Assembly (NCBI RefSeq): GCF_002102395.1
Contig: NZ_LQPZ01000030.1
Span: 1-64,000, forward strand
Reading direction: 5' to 3'
Length of the DNA stretch: 64,000 bases
Source: Mycolicibacillus trivialis
GTDB lineage: Bacteria > Actinomycetota > Actinomycetes > Mycobacteriales > Mycobacteriaceae
The position numbers and the translations under genes are program-made. The notes under the pieces are model-generated. The model was not told where the DNA came from and searched no databases. It saw only the letters and a list, made by a program, of their open reading frames with translations. Below are positions 43,909 to 55,550 of this stretch, one piece after another. How positions within the stretch are numbered: the first letter of the stretch is position 1; every line of letters begins with the position of its first letter.

Positions 43909-45105
43909 TCAGCGCAGCGCCTGCCCGATGGTGGCCACCATGGCGTCGACGGCGAACTTGGGCTTGACGTTGGCGGCCAGGGCCTCGCGGCAGTCCAGCA
44001 CCGCCTCGATGCACCGCAGCAGCCGGTCGGGGGCGGCGTGGGCGGCCAGCGCCGCGACCTTCTCGGCCATGTCGGGATGGTTGGCGCGGCTCTCCCCCGC
44101 GCCGGAGGCCACCAGCAGCGCATCCCGGAAGTAGGTGGCCAGGTCGATCAGGGCGCGGTCCAGGGCATCCCGGGAGGCGCGGGTGTGACGGGACTTCTGC
44201 CGGCGCTCCAGGTCTTTGAGCGCCCCGGCAGCCCCGCGCAGCGCCCCGGCGGTGCCGCGTCCGGTGCCGCCCGCCCCGAGCGCGGTGCGCAGTTCCTCGG
44301 TCTCGCTTTCGGCCCGGTCGGCGGTCAGCGCCACCGCCTCGGCCTCCGCGGCGGCCACCAGATCCTCCGCCGCGGCATAGGCGCGCGCCGGGGTGGCCGC
44401 GTCGCGGGCCAGACCGAGCGCACGCCGGCGGCGGCTGCGGGCCTCGGGATCGGTGGCCAGCCGGCGGGCCCGGCCCACATGCCCACCGCTGATCGAGGCG
44501 GCCCAGTTCGCCTCGTCGGCGGGCAGGCCGTCGGTGTCGACGAGCACCTGGGCGATGGCCGCCGTCGACGGCGTGACCAGCGCGACGTGCCGGCAGCGGG
44601 AGCGCAGCGTGATCGTGATGTCCTCGGGATCGGTCGAGGGCGCACACAGCAGGAACACCGTTGACGGCGGTGGTTCCTCGACCACCTTCAGCAGCACGTT
44701 GGCTGCGCCCTCGGTGAGCCGGTCGGCGTCCTCGACCAGCACCACCTGCCAGCGCCCGGTGCTGGGCCGCCGGGACGCCACCTGCACGATCGAGCGCATC
44801 TCGTCGACCCCGATGGACAGTCCCTCCGGGACGATGCGGCGCACGTCCGCGTGGGTGCCGGCCAGCGTGGTGGTGCAGGCGCGGCAGCCGCCGCAGCCGG
44901 GGGCGTCGGGGTCGGTGCATTGCAGCGCCGCGGCGAAGCACAGCGCGGCCACCGATCGTCCCGAGCCGGGCGGGCCGGTGATCAGCCAGGCGTGGGTCAT
45001 CGCCGACCCGGACTGCGCCACCTCGCCGCGGGCGGCCTTCGCCGCGGCCACCAACTCGGCTTCCACCGCGTCCTGGCCGACCAGCCGCGAAAACACCCCG
45101 GACAT
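43909..45105 (-). CDS. holB: DNA polymerase III delta' subunit (HolB, Rv3644c-like)
   Basis: Clamp-loader subunit, 398 residues. The AAA+ domain has GPPGSGRS as the Walker A position (Arg for Lys, as in non-hydrolysing delta'), a four-Cys zinc module in CTDPDAPGCGGCRAC, VEDADRLTEGAANVLLK as Walker B and the SRC motif in LRSRCRHVAL. A helical collar domain follows. The ATG gives MSGVFSRLVGQ, and TACTGT seven bases upstream suggests a leaderless message. It lies 33 bp before the tRNA. Confidence 0.92.
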   Translation of the reverse strand: MSGVFSRLVGQDAVEAELVAAAKAARGEVAQSGSAMTHAWLITGPPGSGRSVAALCFAAALQCTDPDAPGCGGCRACTTTLAGTHADVRRIVPEGLSIGVDEMRSIVQVASRRPSTGRWQVVLVEDADRLTEGAANVLLKVVEEPPPSTVFLLCAPSTDPEDITITLRSRCRHVALVTPSTAAIAQVLVDTDGLPADEANWAASISGGHVGRARRLATDPEARSRRRRALGLARDAATPARAYAAAEDLVAAAEAEAVALTADRAESETEELRTALGAGGTGRGTAGALRGAAGALKDLERRQKSRHTRASRDALDRALIDLATYFRDALLVASGAGESRANHPDMAEKVAALAAHAAPDRLLRCIEAVLDCREALAANVKPKFAVDAMVATIGQALR

Positions 45106-45112
45106 CCTGGCC

Positions 45113-45118
45113 ACAGTA
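45113..45118 (-). promoter_or_regulatory. -10 element of a probable leaderless promoter for holB
   Basis: Minus-strand TACTGT ends seven bases before the holB ATG. Confidence 0.5.
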
Positions 45119-45184
45119 CTGGCCGGACCCGACACGACACCGCGGCCGGGACGCACGCGTGTTCTACCGCCGCTGCCCTGCCGA

Positions 45185-45190
45185 TACGGT
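45185..45190 (+). promoter_or_regulatory. -10 element of a probable leaderless promoter for the adenylate cyclase gene
   Basis: TACGGT ends six bases before the GTG at 45197, deciding that start within a much longer open frame. Confidence 0.5.
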
Positions 45191-45196
45191 GGGTTG

Positions 45197-46801
45197 GTGA
45201 ACAGCACACCGACGCTGATCGGGCGGGCCGATGCCTTCCTGCGTTGGCTGGTGCGCACGCCGTGGCCGCTGTTCGCGTTGAGCATGCTGCAGGCCGACAT
45301 CATCGGCGGTCTGTTCGTGCTGGGGTTCCTGCGGTTCGGGCTACCCGCCGAGGACCGGGTGCAGCTGCAGGACATGCCGCGGTCCAACCTGGTGCTGCTC
45401 GCGGTGGTGCTGGCCACGCTGTTCGTCCTCGAGTTGGCGGCGAGCATGCGGATGTTGCTGCCGGTGTTCCGGTGGCAGCGCCGCGACGCCCTGCTCACCG
45501 ACGTCGACCCGGCCATCACCGAGCTGGCCCGGACCCGCGCCCTGCGGATGCCGTTCTACCGCTCGCTGCTCAGTTGGGCCAACTGGGCGGTCGGCGGAGT
45601 AGTGTTCATCGTCACCAGCTGGCCGGTGGCCAGCCGTGCCGCGCCGGTGGTGGCGATCGCCATCGGGTTGGGCGCGGCCGCCACCTCGATCATCGGCTAT
45701 CTGCAGTCCGAGCGGGTGCTGCGTCCGGTGGCCGTCGCCGCGTTGCGCGCCGGGGTCCCGGAGAACCTGGGGGCGCCCGGGGTGCTGCTGCGCCAGATCC
45801 TGACCTGGACGCTGTCCACCGGGGTGCCGCTGCTGGCGATCGTGCTGTCGGTGGTGGCCAGCCAGTTCTCGCTGTTGCATGCCCCACCCGAGCAGATGAC
45901 CGCACCGATCCTGCTGATGGCGGTCTCGGCGCTGGTGATCGGGTTCGTCGGGACGGTGCTGGTCGCGATGTCGATCGCCGACCCGCTGCGTCAGCTGCGG
46001 TGGGCGCTCGGGGAGGTGCAGCGCGGTAACTACAACGCGCACATGCAGATCTACGACGCCAGCGAACTGGGCCTGCTGCAGGCCGGATTCAACGACATGG
46101 TGCGCGACCTGGCCGAGCGGCAGCGGCTGCGCGACCTGTTCGGCCGCTACGTCGGCGAGGATGTGGCGCGCCGGGCGCTGGAGCGCGGCACCGAACTGGG
46201 CGGGCAGGAGCGCGAGGTGGCGGTGCTGTTCGTCGACATGGTCGGCTCGACGCACCTGGCGGCCACCCGCCCGCCGGCCGAGGTGGTCGGCCTGCTCAAC
46301 GAGTTCTTCCGGGTGGTGGTGCACACCGTCGACCGGCACGGCGGGTTCGTCAACAAGTTCCAGGGCGACGCGGCCCTGGCGGTCTTCGGCGCGCCGATCG
46401 AGCATCCCGACGCCGCCGGGGCGGCGCTGGCGGCCGCCCGCGAACTGCACGACCGGCTGCTGACGGTGCTCGGTGACACCGAGTTCGGCATCGGGGTGTC
46501 GGCCGGGGTGGCGCTGGCCGGGCACATCGGCGCGCAGGCCCGCTTCGAATACACCGTGATCGGCGACCCGGTCAATGAGGCGGCGCGGCTCACCGAACTG
46601 GCCAAGCTCGAGGAGGGCCATGTGCTGGCGGCGGCCACCGCGGTGCGCGACGCACCCGACGCCGAGGCGCTGAGCTGGGATGTCGGCGAGGTGGTGCAGT
46701 TGCGCGGGCGGACCACCTCGACGCAGCTGGCGCGCCCGATGACGATCGCGACGCGTGCCGAGGCCGCCGACGCGGGAGTCGCGGACGGCGCCGAAACCTG
46801 A
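45197..46801 (+). CDS. membrane-bound class III adenylate cyclase (Rv3645-like)
   Basis: Makes cAMP from ATP. The 534-residue protein has six membrane helices (about 15-270), a HAMP linker (SIADPLRQLRWALGEVQRGNY) and a C-terminal cyclase domain. The metal-binding Asp is in VAVLFVDMVGSTHLAA, FQGDAALAVFGAP carries the second Asp, and the later GDPVNEAARLTEL region carries the Asn of the catalytic site. The layout matches the M. tuberculosis enzyme, a major source of cAMP linked to fatty-acid-related and drug-tolerance phenotypes. Confidence 0.93.
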   Translation: MNSTPTLIGRADAFLRWLVRTPWPLFALSMLQADIIGGLFVLGFLRFGLPAEDRVQLQDMPRSNLVLLAVVLATLFVLELAASMRMLLPVFRWQRRDALLTDVDPAITELARTRALRMPFYRSLLSWANWAVGGVVFIVTSWPVASRAAPVVAIAIGLGAAATSIIGYLQSERVLRPVAVAALRAGVPENLGAPGVLLRQILTWTLSTGVPLLAIVLSVVASQFSLLHAPPEQMTAPILLMAVSALVIGFVGTVLVAMSIADPLRQLRWALGEVQRGNYNAHMQIYDASELGLLQAGFNDMVRDLAERQRLRDLFGRYVGEDVARRALERGTELGGQEREVAVLFVDMVGSTHLAATRPPAEVVGLLNEFFRVVVHTVDRHGGFVNKFQGDAALAVFGAPIEHPDAAGAALAAARELHDRLLTVLGDTEFGIGVSAGVALAGHIGAQARFEYTVIGDPVNEAARLTELAKLEEGHVLAAATAVRDAPDAEALSWDVGEVVQLRGRTTSTQLARPMTIATRAEAADAGVADGAET

Positions 46802-46808
46802 ACCGGCG

Positions 46809-47138
46809 CTAGGCCTGCGGCTCGTCGGTGAGGAACGCGGCGAACCCGTCGATGTCGAGGGTCACCGGGGCCGAGTCGTGGGCGCTCGGCTGCAAGAAGG
46901 TGTGGGACAGGTCGAGCTCGTTCAGTTCGCTCAGGCTGGGCGCCGGGCCGGTCTCACCGGTGACGATCTGCCACCACTGCAGGTACTGCTGATCGATCTT
47001 CGGGCTGGAATCGGAGGACAGTTCGATCGCCGGGGCCTGCACGTTGGGCAGTGGGCGGGTCACCGGGGCGGCCAGAACCAGGCCGGCTCCCGCGACCGCC
47101 ACGGCCGCCGAGACACCGAAGTACACACCACGTCGCAT
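46809..47138 (-). CDS. small exported protein of unknown function
   Basis: A 109-residue protein. The N-terminus MRRGVYFGVSAAVAVAGAG is a signal peptide followed by LVLAAPVTRPLPNVQAPAI. The mature part is acidic (ELSSDSSPKIDQQYLQWW, LSELNELDLSH) with no Cys. Its start resembles a mycobacterial group of exported proteins with a PLPxVQ-x-AIxL segment after the signal peptide, but this is recognition from memory. The ATG has a perfect AAGGAGG seven bases upstream and a well-formed promoter, so it is a real gene. It has no counterpart at this site in M. tuberculosis. Confidence 0.78.
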   Translation of the reverse strand: MRRGVYFGVSAAVAVAGAGLVLAAPVTRPLPNVQAPAIELSSDSSPKIDQQYLQWWQIVTGETGPAPSLSELNELDLSHTFLQPSAHDSAPVTLDIDGFAAFLTDEPQA

Positions 47139-47186
47139 GGCGCCTCCTTCGGCCAGCGTCGGGAACGGTTCCACAACGTTCCGCTC

Positions 47187-47215
47187 AGCATACCTGAGAG
47201 CCAACTGAATAACAA
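47187..47215 (-). promoter_or_regulatory. sigma-A type promoter for the small exported protein
   Basis: On the minus strand, TTGTTA (47215-47210) and TATGCT (47192-47187) are separated by exactly 17 bases. This is one of the clearest -35/-10 pairs in the window. It gives an untranslated leader of about 42 bases. Confidence 0.7.
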
Positions 47216-47289
47216 CACTTATAGTGGCTCACCACCGCGTCACGCTGCGATAACGCTCGAGACGGTACTGAGATCGGCCTGAGCCGCGG

Positions 47290-50127
<2,838 letters not shown>

Positions 50128-50265
50128 CGCCCCTACACTCCACTTCCGTCCAGGTCAGTGCAGGTCGAACACCGCCTGCAAACCAGTGACAATTTCGCAC
50201 CCCCGAGTATGCCGACGCAAACCGGCCCCGCCGCGCCGATCCGTGCACCGATCGACGCCGGCGGG

Positions 50266-50844
50266 CTAAACCCTGGGCCACTGCGACAACGCCTCCTCGC
50301 CGTCAGGGTGTTCCCCCACGTTCTCTACCAGCCGCGATAGCCGTCTGCGGCCGCTGATCCGCAGTGCCGGCCGCCACCCGCGGGTGCCGATCAGGGTGGG
50401 TGCGATGCCCACCCGCATCAGCGCCGAAGCCAGCGGCGCGTGGGTGTCCGGTGCGTGCGGATCCAGCCCCAGCAGGTAGCGGTCGCCGTCCGGGCTGCCT
50501 GCGGCCAGCGTCCAGACCCGCAGTTCGCGGGCGGTGGGCTGCCAGTCCGCAGGCACGGTCTTGACCGCGCCGCGGGTCCAGGCCGCCGCGGTGGCGCGCA
50601 ATCGGGGGTCCACGGCGGTCCGCAGCAGCGGGGTGTCCTCCTCGGTGCGGCCGATCTCGGCCTGCAGGCCGGCCGCTGCCGCCATCTCCGCCAGCGCGGC
50701 GGCGCGCCACGGCCGGTCGACCACCACCGAGATGCGGGCGCCGTCGCCGACGACGACGATCTGGCCGTTGGCCGCCAGCAGCCCGGCGAAGTCGGTCACC
50801 GCGGGCGGCACCGACTCCGCCGAGAAGAACGACAGCTGGCTCAC
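50266..50844 (-). CDS. conserved hypothetical protein (Rv3647c-like)
   Basis: A 192-residue cytosolic protein of unknown function, found across mycobacteria between topA and cspA. It begins MSQLSFFSAESVPPAVTDFAGLLAANGQ and has no recognised catalytic motif or membrane segment. The second half contains a repeated basic pattern (RELRVWTLAAG, GWRPALRISGRRRL) that could bind nucleic acid. The GTG start has TACTGT seven bases upstream. It ends 138 bp before the topA start on the same strand. Confidence 0.82.
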   Translation of the reverse strand: MSQLSFFSAESVPPAVTDFAGLLAANGQIVVVGDGARISVVVDRPWRAAALAEMAAAAGLQAEIGRTEEDTPLLRTAVDPRLRATAAAWTRGAVKTVPADWQPTARELRVWTLAAGSPDGDRYLLGLDPHAPDTHAPLASALMRVGIAPTLIGTRGWRPALRISGRRRLSRLVENVGEHPDGEEALSQWPRV

Positions 50845-50851
50845 GTCACCG

Positions 50852-50857
50852 ACAGTA
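50852..50857 (-). promoter_or_regulatory. -10 element of a probable leaderless promoter for the Rv3647c-like gene
   Basis: Minus-strand TACTGT ends seven bases before the GTG at 50844. It lies just downstream of the cspA terminator, so the gene has its own promoter. Confidence 0.5.
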
Positions 50858-50882
50858 GGGCACTGTCGCGGCGGCGGTCCGT

Positions 50883-50918
50883 CGCAAAACGAAACCCCCC
50901 GGGCCGGGCCCGGGGGGT
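50883..50918 (-). terminator. intrinsic terminator of cspA
   Basis: Perfect 12-base arms ACCCCCCGGGCC (50894-50905) and GGCCCGGGGGGT (50907-50918) end, on the minus strand, in TTTCGTTTT. It lies 18 bases after the cspA stop. It is the only textbook stem plus T-tract terminator of a protein gene in the window. Confidence 0.85.
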
Positions 50919-50935
50919 CGTCGTCAGCCGGTTGC

Positions 50936-51139
50936 TCAGATGGAGCGCACGCCGGTGGCCTGCGGCCCTTTGGGGCTCTGACCGACCTCGAACTCGACCC
51001 GCTGGTTCTCCTCGAGGGTACGGAAGCCTGATCCCTGGATCTCCGTGTAGTGGACGAACACATCAGCGGAGCCATCCTCGGGGGCGATGAAGCCGAACCC
51101 CTTCTCCGCGTTGAACCACTTCACAGTTCCCTGTGGCAT
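50936..51139 (-). CDS. cspA: cold-shock protein CspA
   Basis: A 67-residue single-stranded nucleic-acid-binding OB-fold protein. RNP1 is KGFGFIAP and RNP2 is VFVHY; the start [14 protein letters not shown] and the final PQATGVRSI are typical of mycobacterial CspA (Rv3648c). The ATG has GAAGGAAAG about 11 bases upstream. A long upstream region with a hairpin suggests control at the RNA level. Confidence 0.97.
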   Translation of the reverse strand: MPQGTVKWFNAEKGFGFIAPEDGSADVFVHYTEIQGSGFRTLEENQRVEFEVGQSPKGPQATGVRSI

Positions 51140-51442
51140 TTCTCGATCTTTCCTTCTCTACTTATTTCCCCGGTGCGGTGCACCGTTGCTCAGCGCACCG
51201 TTTTTCGGGGCGCTGGGTCCGCCACGACCACGTTGCCTGGGGGTGTCGCCGGAACCTTCACCCGGCCTCCGACCTCGCAGGAACGCAGCCGCAGCGAAAG
51301 TCCTGCGAAGTTTTGACACGAACACAGAAGCTACGACCGTCCATAAGTCAACCACGTTCCGGCCCGCAGCGACAGAGTTGGTCGGATCAGTTGGCGACAA
51401 TGGGACTGCCCACCCTCCCTGCGGACTCCGGAAAGGCCTGCG
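51140..51442. other. divergent intergenic region cspA / helicase, probable cspA leader
   Basis: A 303-bp gap. For cspA the minus strand has TTGACT (51351-51346) as a possible -35, which would give a leader of over 150 bases, usual for cold-shock genes. Within it CGGTGCG (51171-51177) pairs with CGCACCG (51194-51200), and CGGTGCACCG lies between. Five T residues follow the hairpin on the plus strand. The GGAAAGG before 51443 is the helicase ribosome-binding site. No coding frame is supported. Confidence 0.5.
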
Positions 51443-53788
51443 ATGGCGAACTTCGGCAGCGCACTGCTGGCCGCCGCGGTCGCCGGCACCGCACCCGACG
51501 AGGACCCGGTGCGCCACGTCGCCGAACTGCCGGCCCAGCGCGGTGAGCCGGTCGACTGGCCGGATTGGGCGCATCCGGCGGTGGTACGCACCTTCACCGA
51601 GCGCGGCATCCGGGCCCCGTGGTCGCATCAGCGGCGCGCCGCGGACCTGGCCCACGACGGCCGGCACGTCGTCGTGAGCACCGGCACCGCGTCGGGCAAG
51701 TCGCTGGCCTATCAGCTGCCGATCCTCGACCTGCTGGCCGCCGAGCCGCAGGCCCGGGCGCTGTATCTGTCCCCGACCAAAGCGCTCGGTCACGACCAGT
51801 TGCAGACCGCGCGGGCGCTGACCGCGACCGACTCACCGGTGCGGGGGGTGCCCGGGTTCGCCGAGATCGCCCCGCTGGCCTACGACGGTGACAGTCCCAC
51901 CGAGGTGCGCCGCTTCGCCCGCGAGCACAGCCGGTGGCTGTTCACCAACCCCGACATGCTGCATGTATCGCTGCTGCTCAACCACGCCCGCTGGGCGGTG
52001 TTCCTGCGCCGGCTGCGATTCATCGTCGTCGACGAATGTCACTACTACCGCGGAATTTTCGGCTCGAACGTGGCGATGGTGCTGCGGCGGCTGTTGCGGC
52101 TCTGCGCTCGCTACGCCGGACCGAACCGGCCGGCCCCGACGGTCGTGCTGGCCAGCGCCACCACCGACCGACCCGGGGTGACCGCCACCGACCTGATCGG
52201 CGCTCCGGTGGTCGAGGTCACCGAGGACGGCTCCCCGCACGGCGCGCGCACCGTCGCCCTGTGGGAGCCGGCGCTGGGACAGACGCCGGCCGGGGAGAAC
52301 GGCGCCCCGGTGCGCCGCTCGGCGGGCGCGGAGGCCGCCCGGGTGATGGCCGACCTGGTCGCCGAGGGCGCCTCGGTGTTGACGTTCGTACGGTCGCGTC
52401 GCGGCGCCGAGCTGACCGCACTCGGCGCCCGGGCCCGGCTTTCCGACGTCGCGCCGGAGTTGGCGTCGCGGGTGGCCTCCTATCGGGCGGGCTATCTGGC
52501 TGAGGACCGCCGCGCCCTCGAGCGGGCGCTGGCCGACGGCGAACTGCGCGGATTGGCGGCGACCAACGCGCTGGAACTCGGGGTCGACATCGCCGGGTTG
52601 GACGCGGTGGTGCTGGCCGGCTTTCCCGGCACCATCGCCTCGTTCTGGCAGCAGGCCGGCCGCTCCGGCCGGCGCGGGCAGGGCGCGCTGATCGTGCTGG
52701 TGGCCCGCGACGACCCGCTGGACACCTACCTGGTGCACCACCCCGCGGCGCTGCTGGACAAGCCGATCGAGCGGGTCGTCATCGACCACACCAACCCCTA
52801 TGTGCTCGGACCGCAGTTGCTCTGCGCGGCCACCGAGCACCCGCTGACACCGGCCGAGGTGACCGCCCTCGGCGCCCAACCGGTGGTCGACGACCTGGTC
52901 GCCGAGGGGGCGCTGCGGCACCGCGGCGGGCGCTACTACCCGGCGCCGGGTATCGACCCGCATCCGCAGGTGAGCATCCGCGGCGGCAGCGGCCGCCAGA
53001 CGGTGATCGTCGAGGCCGACACCGGGCGACTGCTGGGCAATGTGGGCGCCGGCCAGGCCGCCTTGGCGGTGCACCCGGGCGCGGTGTACCTGCACCAGGG
53101 CGAGAGCTATCTGGTCGACACGTTGGACCGCGGCGACGAGCAGACGATCGCCTTCGTTCACGCCGCGGATCCGGGCTATTCGACGCACCCGCGGACCCTC
53201 ACCGACATCACGCTGACCGGGGCCGGTGAGCGCGCCCACTACGGGCCGGTGACCCTGGGCTTGGTCCCGGTGCGGGTGACCAACCAGGTGACCGGATACC
53301 TGCGGCGCCGGCTGACCGGCGAGGTGATCGACTTCGTCGAGTTGGACATGCCGGCCCAGACGCTGGACACCGTGGCGGTGATGTACACCGTGACCGAGGC
53401 AGCGTTGGCCGCCGCCGGGGTCGACGACCTCGCGGTCCCCGGCGCGCTGCACGCCGCCGAACATGCGGCCATCGGGCTGCTGCCGCTGGTGGCCAGTTGT
53501 GACCGCGGTGACATCGGCGGCCTGTCCACCGCGCTGGACTCCGAGACGGGCCTGCCCACCGTGTTCGTCTACGACGGCCATCCCGGCGGTGCGGGCTTCG
53601 CCGAACGCGGCTTTCGGCAGGCCGCGACCTGGCTCGGGGCGACCGCGGCGGCGATCGGCGCCTGCGAGTGCCCGCACGGTTGCCCGTCGTGTGTGCAGTC
53701 CCCCAAATGCGGGAACGGTAACGATCCGCTGGACAAGGCCGGCGCGATACGGGTGTTGCGGCTGGTGCTCGACGCGCTTGCCGGCTGA
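51443..53788 (+). CDS. Hrq1/MrfA-type superfamily 2 DNA helicase (SftH-like)
   Basis: A 781-residue DEAD/DEAH-box helicase (Rv3649-like). The motifs are Walker A STGTASGKS, SPTKALGHDQ, VVDECHYYRG (DECH), LASATT, ATNALELGVDIAGLDAVV and the arginine-finger QQAGRSGRRGQGA. The DUF1998 C-terminal domain has four cysteines in CECPHGCPSCVQSPKC that bind zinc. Relatives unwind 3'-5' and act in repair of crosslinks or mitomycin damage (MrfA of Bacillus, Hrq1 of yeast). ATG start with GGAAAGG upstream. Confidence 0.92.
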   Translation: MANFGSALLAAAVAGTAPDEDPVRHVAELPAQRGEPVDWPDWAHPAVVRTFTERGIRAPWSHQRRAADLAHDGRHVVVSTGTASGKSLAYQLPILDLLAAEPQARALYLSPTKALGHDQLQTARALTATDSPVRGVPGFAEIAPLAYDGDSPTEVRRFAREHSRWLFTNPDMLHVSLLLNHARWAVFLRRLRFIVVDECHYYRGIFGSNVAMVLRRLLRLCARYAGPNRPAPTVVLASATTDRPGVTATDLIGAPVVEVTEDGSPHGARTVALWEPALGQTPAGENGAPVRRSAGAEAARVMADLVAEGASVLTFVRSRRGAELTALGARARLSDVAPELASRVASYRAGYLAEDRRALERALADGELRGLAATNALELGVDIAGLDAVVLAGFPGTIASFWQQAGRSGRRGQGALIVLVARDDPLDTYLVHHPAALLDKPIERVVIDHTNPYVLGPQLLCAATEHPLTPAEVTALGAQPVVDDLVAEGALRHRGGRYYPAPGIDPHPQVSIRGGSGRQTVIVEADTGRLLGNVGAGQAALAVHPGAVYLHQGESYLVDTLDRGDEQTIAFVHAADPGYSTHPRTLTDITLTGAGERAHYGPVTLGLVPVRVTNQVTGYLRRRLTGEVIDFVELDMPAQTLDTVAVMYTVTEAALAAAGVDDLAVPGALHAAEHAAIGLLPLVASCDRGDIGGLSTALDSETGLPTVFVYDGHPGGAGFAERGFRQAATWLGATAAAIGACECPHGCPSCVQSPKCGNGNDPLDKAGAIRVLRLVLDALAG

Positions 53789-53843
53789 GCTGCCGGCCCG
53801 GGCGACCGGCCGCCGCAGACCGACGACAGCCGGGCCGAGCCGG

Positions 53844-53849
53844 TAAAAT
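53844..53849 (+). promoter_or_regulatory. -10 element of a probable leaderless promoter for the Rv3651-like gene
   Basis: TAAAAT ends seven bases before the ATG at 53857, one of the best -10 matches in the window. Confidence 0.65.
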
Positions 53850-53856
53850 TTGCGCC

Positions 53857-54873
53857 ATGCCCCAGTCCTGGCTGCTCGTGGAGACACTGGGCGCCGAACC
53901 ATTGGTGGTCGCCGAGGGATCCCAGCCACAGAACCTGGTGCCGTTGGACGCCTTCCTGCGGCGCAACCCGCGACGGGCGGCGATCACGACCGCGATCGCC
54001 GAATCGGTCCGGACCGGTGAGCCGCTGGCGAGCATCACCCCGAAGCGGGCCCGGGTGATCCGCACCGAACCGGTCCGGATGTCCGACGGACGAATTCACG
54101 GGGTGCAGGTCTGGAGCGGACCGATCGACACCGACCCACCCGAGCGGATGATGCCCGGGGCGGTGATGTGGGATCTGACATCGAATTCCGTGACCGACAC
54201 ACCTGAGTCGTTCGCCAACCTCGGCCAGGGCGACGGCCACGAAGCGGGCTATAGCCGTGCGTTCGGCGACGAACAGCCGACCCGCGAGTTGCGTCCCGCG
54301 GAAGCCCAGGTCGTGGCGCTGGCGATCAAGGCGGAGCCCGGTCAACTTCTTTGCAGCAGTTGGGATCTCACCGATGCCGATGGCGAGCCGATTCGGGTCG
54401 GTTTCGTCGCGCGCACGGCCCTGGAGTCCGGCCCGGACGGTCGTGACCATGTGATCTCCCGCGGGATGAACTGGCGCGTGGAGAACACCGAGGCGTCGCT
54501 GCCACCAAAGCGATTGGCCGAGCAGGTTCTCGACGCCCTGGCGCAGCCGGGCGTATATCGCGCCCTGATCGACCTCGATACCTGGGCGCTGCTGCGCTGG
54601 CTGGACGAGCCGTGCCCCTTCTACAACTGGCGCTCACCCGAGATCGGTGCCGGACGGGTGCACCCGGACGACACGGCGCTCTTCGACGGGATGCGCGCGG
54701 AGTTCGCCACCGGTCCGAGCGCCCGGGTGCTGCGCATGCAGGACGTAGACGACGGTTGGGTTCCGGTGCACATCACCGTCAATCGGGTAGAGATGGATGA
54801 CGAGGTCTTCGCCGGACTGGTCGCGATGCGACTGCCCACCGAGGAGGAACTCGCCGAGGCGGGGCTGCGCTAG
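53857..54873 (+). CDS. Rv3651-like protein with GAF/PAS-type domains (DUF5593)
   Basis: A 338-residue cytosolic protein. The N-terminal half (from MPQSWLLVETLG) looks like a GAF-type sensor. The C-terminal third has PAS-like features (PCPFYNWRSPEIGAGRVHPDD, close to the FYxNxRxxEIxGxxxHPDD pattern of PAS domains, then an EVFAGLVAMRL strand). The ligand and partner are unknown. Its stop overlaps the convergent TadE-like gene by four bases. In M. tuberculosis the neighbours are PE_PGRS genes, absent here. Confidence 0.8.
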   Translation: MPQSWLLVETLGAEPLVVAEGSQPQNLVPLDAFLRRNPRRAAITTAIAESVRTGEPLASITPKRARVIRTEPVRMSDGRIHGVQVWSGPIDTDPPERMMPGAVMWDLTSNSVTDTPESFANLGQGDGHEAGYSRAFGDEQPTRELRPAEAQVVALAIKAEPGQLLCSSWDLTDADGEPIRVGFVARTALESGPDGRDHVISRGMNWRVENTEASLPPKRLAEQVLDALAQPGVYRALIDLDTWALLRWLDEPCPFYNWRSPEIGAGRVHPDDTALFDGMRAEFATGPSARVLRMQDVDDGWVPVHITVNRVEMDDEVFAGLVAMRLPTEEELAEAGLR

Positions 54874-55193
54874 CCTCCGGCTGTCGCAGGCTGCCGCTGG
54901 ACCGGCCCGGCTCGCGCCGTGGCCTCGGTGTCGAGGCTCCCGACACCGAAGACAACCGGGATACGCGCCGTGACAACGACATCGAGGTTCTCGACCACGC
55001 ACCCGGTAGGCGTCGCACGCATCCGGTCGATCAGCACTGCGGCGGTCCGGCATGCCGCCGCCGGGCCAGCCGGTAGTGCGGCGGCACCGGCAAGCGCAGC
55101 CAGGTCGGCGGCGGCCTGGGCACGATGGCGCGCGGCGATCACCGAGCCGAGACAGCCCACGCCGCCGGTCACGGTCAGCAGCACCGCCACCAT
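54870..55193 (-). CDS. TadE-like pilus-assembly protein, second copy (Rv3654c-like)
   Basis: A small membrane protein of the Tad cluster with one N-terminal helix (MVAVLLTVTGGVGCLGSVIAARHRAQAAADLAALAGAAAL) followed by a short extracytoplasmic domain with three Cys. From the first canonical start it has 107 residues. The same frame reads ERGSATVAAAA just upstream, which is the conserved family N-terminus and overlaps the end of the first TadE-like gene, but no ATG, GTG or TTG precedes it there. The true start is therefore unresolved. Confidence 0.75.
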   Translation of the reverse strand: MVAVLLTVTGGVGCLGSVIAARHRAQAAADLAALAGAAALPAGPAAACRTAAVLIDRMRATPTGCVVENLDVVVTARIPVVFGVGSLDTEATARAGPVQRQPATAGG

Positions 55194-55224
55194 CGCCGCA
55201 GCGGCGACGGTAGCCGAGCCGCGT

Positions 55225-55527
55225 TCAGACGCCGGGTTCGGCGACCGCGATCCCGGTTGCCGAAATCGCCAGGCCCGGAAGATGGTCGGCCCTCGCGGTG
55301 ACAGTGGCCGCGACGGTGCGCCCCTCTCGACGCAACCGGACCACCGCGCCGGCGGGCGCGAGTCGGTGCGCGGCCGCCACTGCGGCACGCTCGTCACCGC
55401 GTGCGGCCAGGCGTGCGGCTTCGCGTGCGGCGTCGACGCAGCGGACCTGCGCCGCCATCGCCGCGAGCGCGGCCAGGCAGACCACCAAGACGGCCACCAG
55501 GGTGACCAGCGCCAGGGCGGCTTCCAC
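55225..55527 (-). CDS. TadE-like pilus-assembly protein (Rv3655c-like)
   Basis: A minor pseudopilin of the Tad apparatus. From the internal GTG the protein has 100 residues, beginning with the hydrophobic helix VEAALALVTLVAVLVVCLAALAAM, then VRCVDAAREAARLAARGD. Upstream in frame, LTDATGSSTVEAAL shows a prepilin-peptidase site (Gly before SSTVE, with Glu at +5), so the real protein should begin earlier. The only nearby candidate is a CTG at 55554 that overlaps the pilin stop as CTGA. Confidence 0.8.
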   Translation of the reverse strand: MEAALALVTLVAVLVVCLAALAAMAAQVRCVDAAREAARLAARGDERAAVAAAHRLAPAGAVVRLRREGRTVAATVTARADHLPGLAISATGIAVAEPGV

Positions 55528-55550
55528 AGTGCTCGACCCGGTCGCATCGG

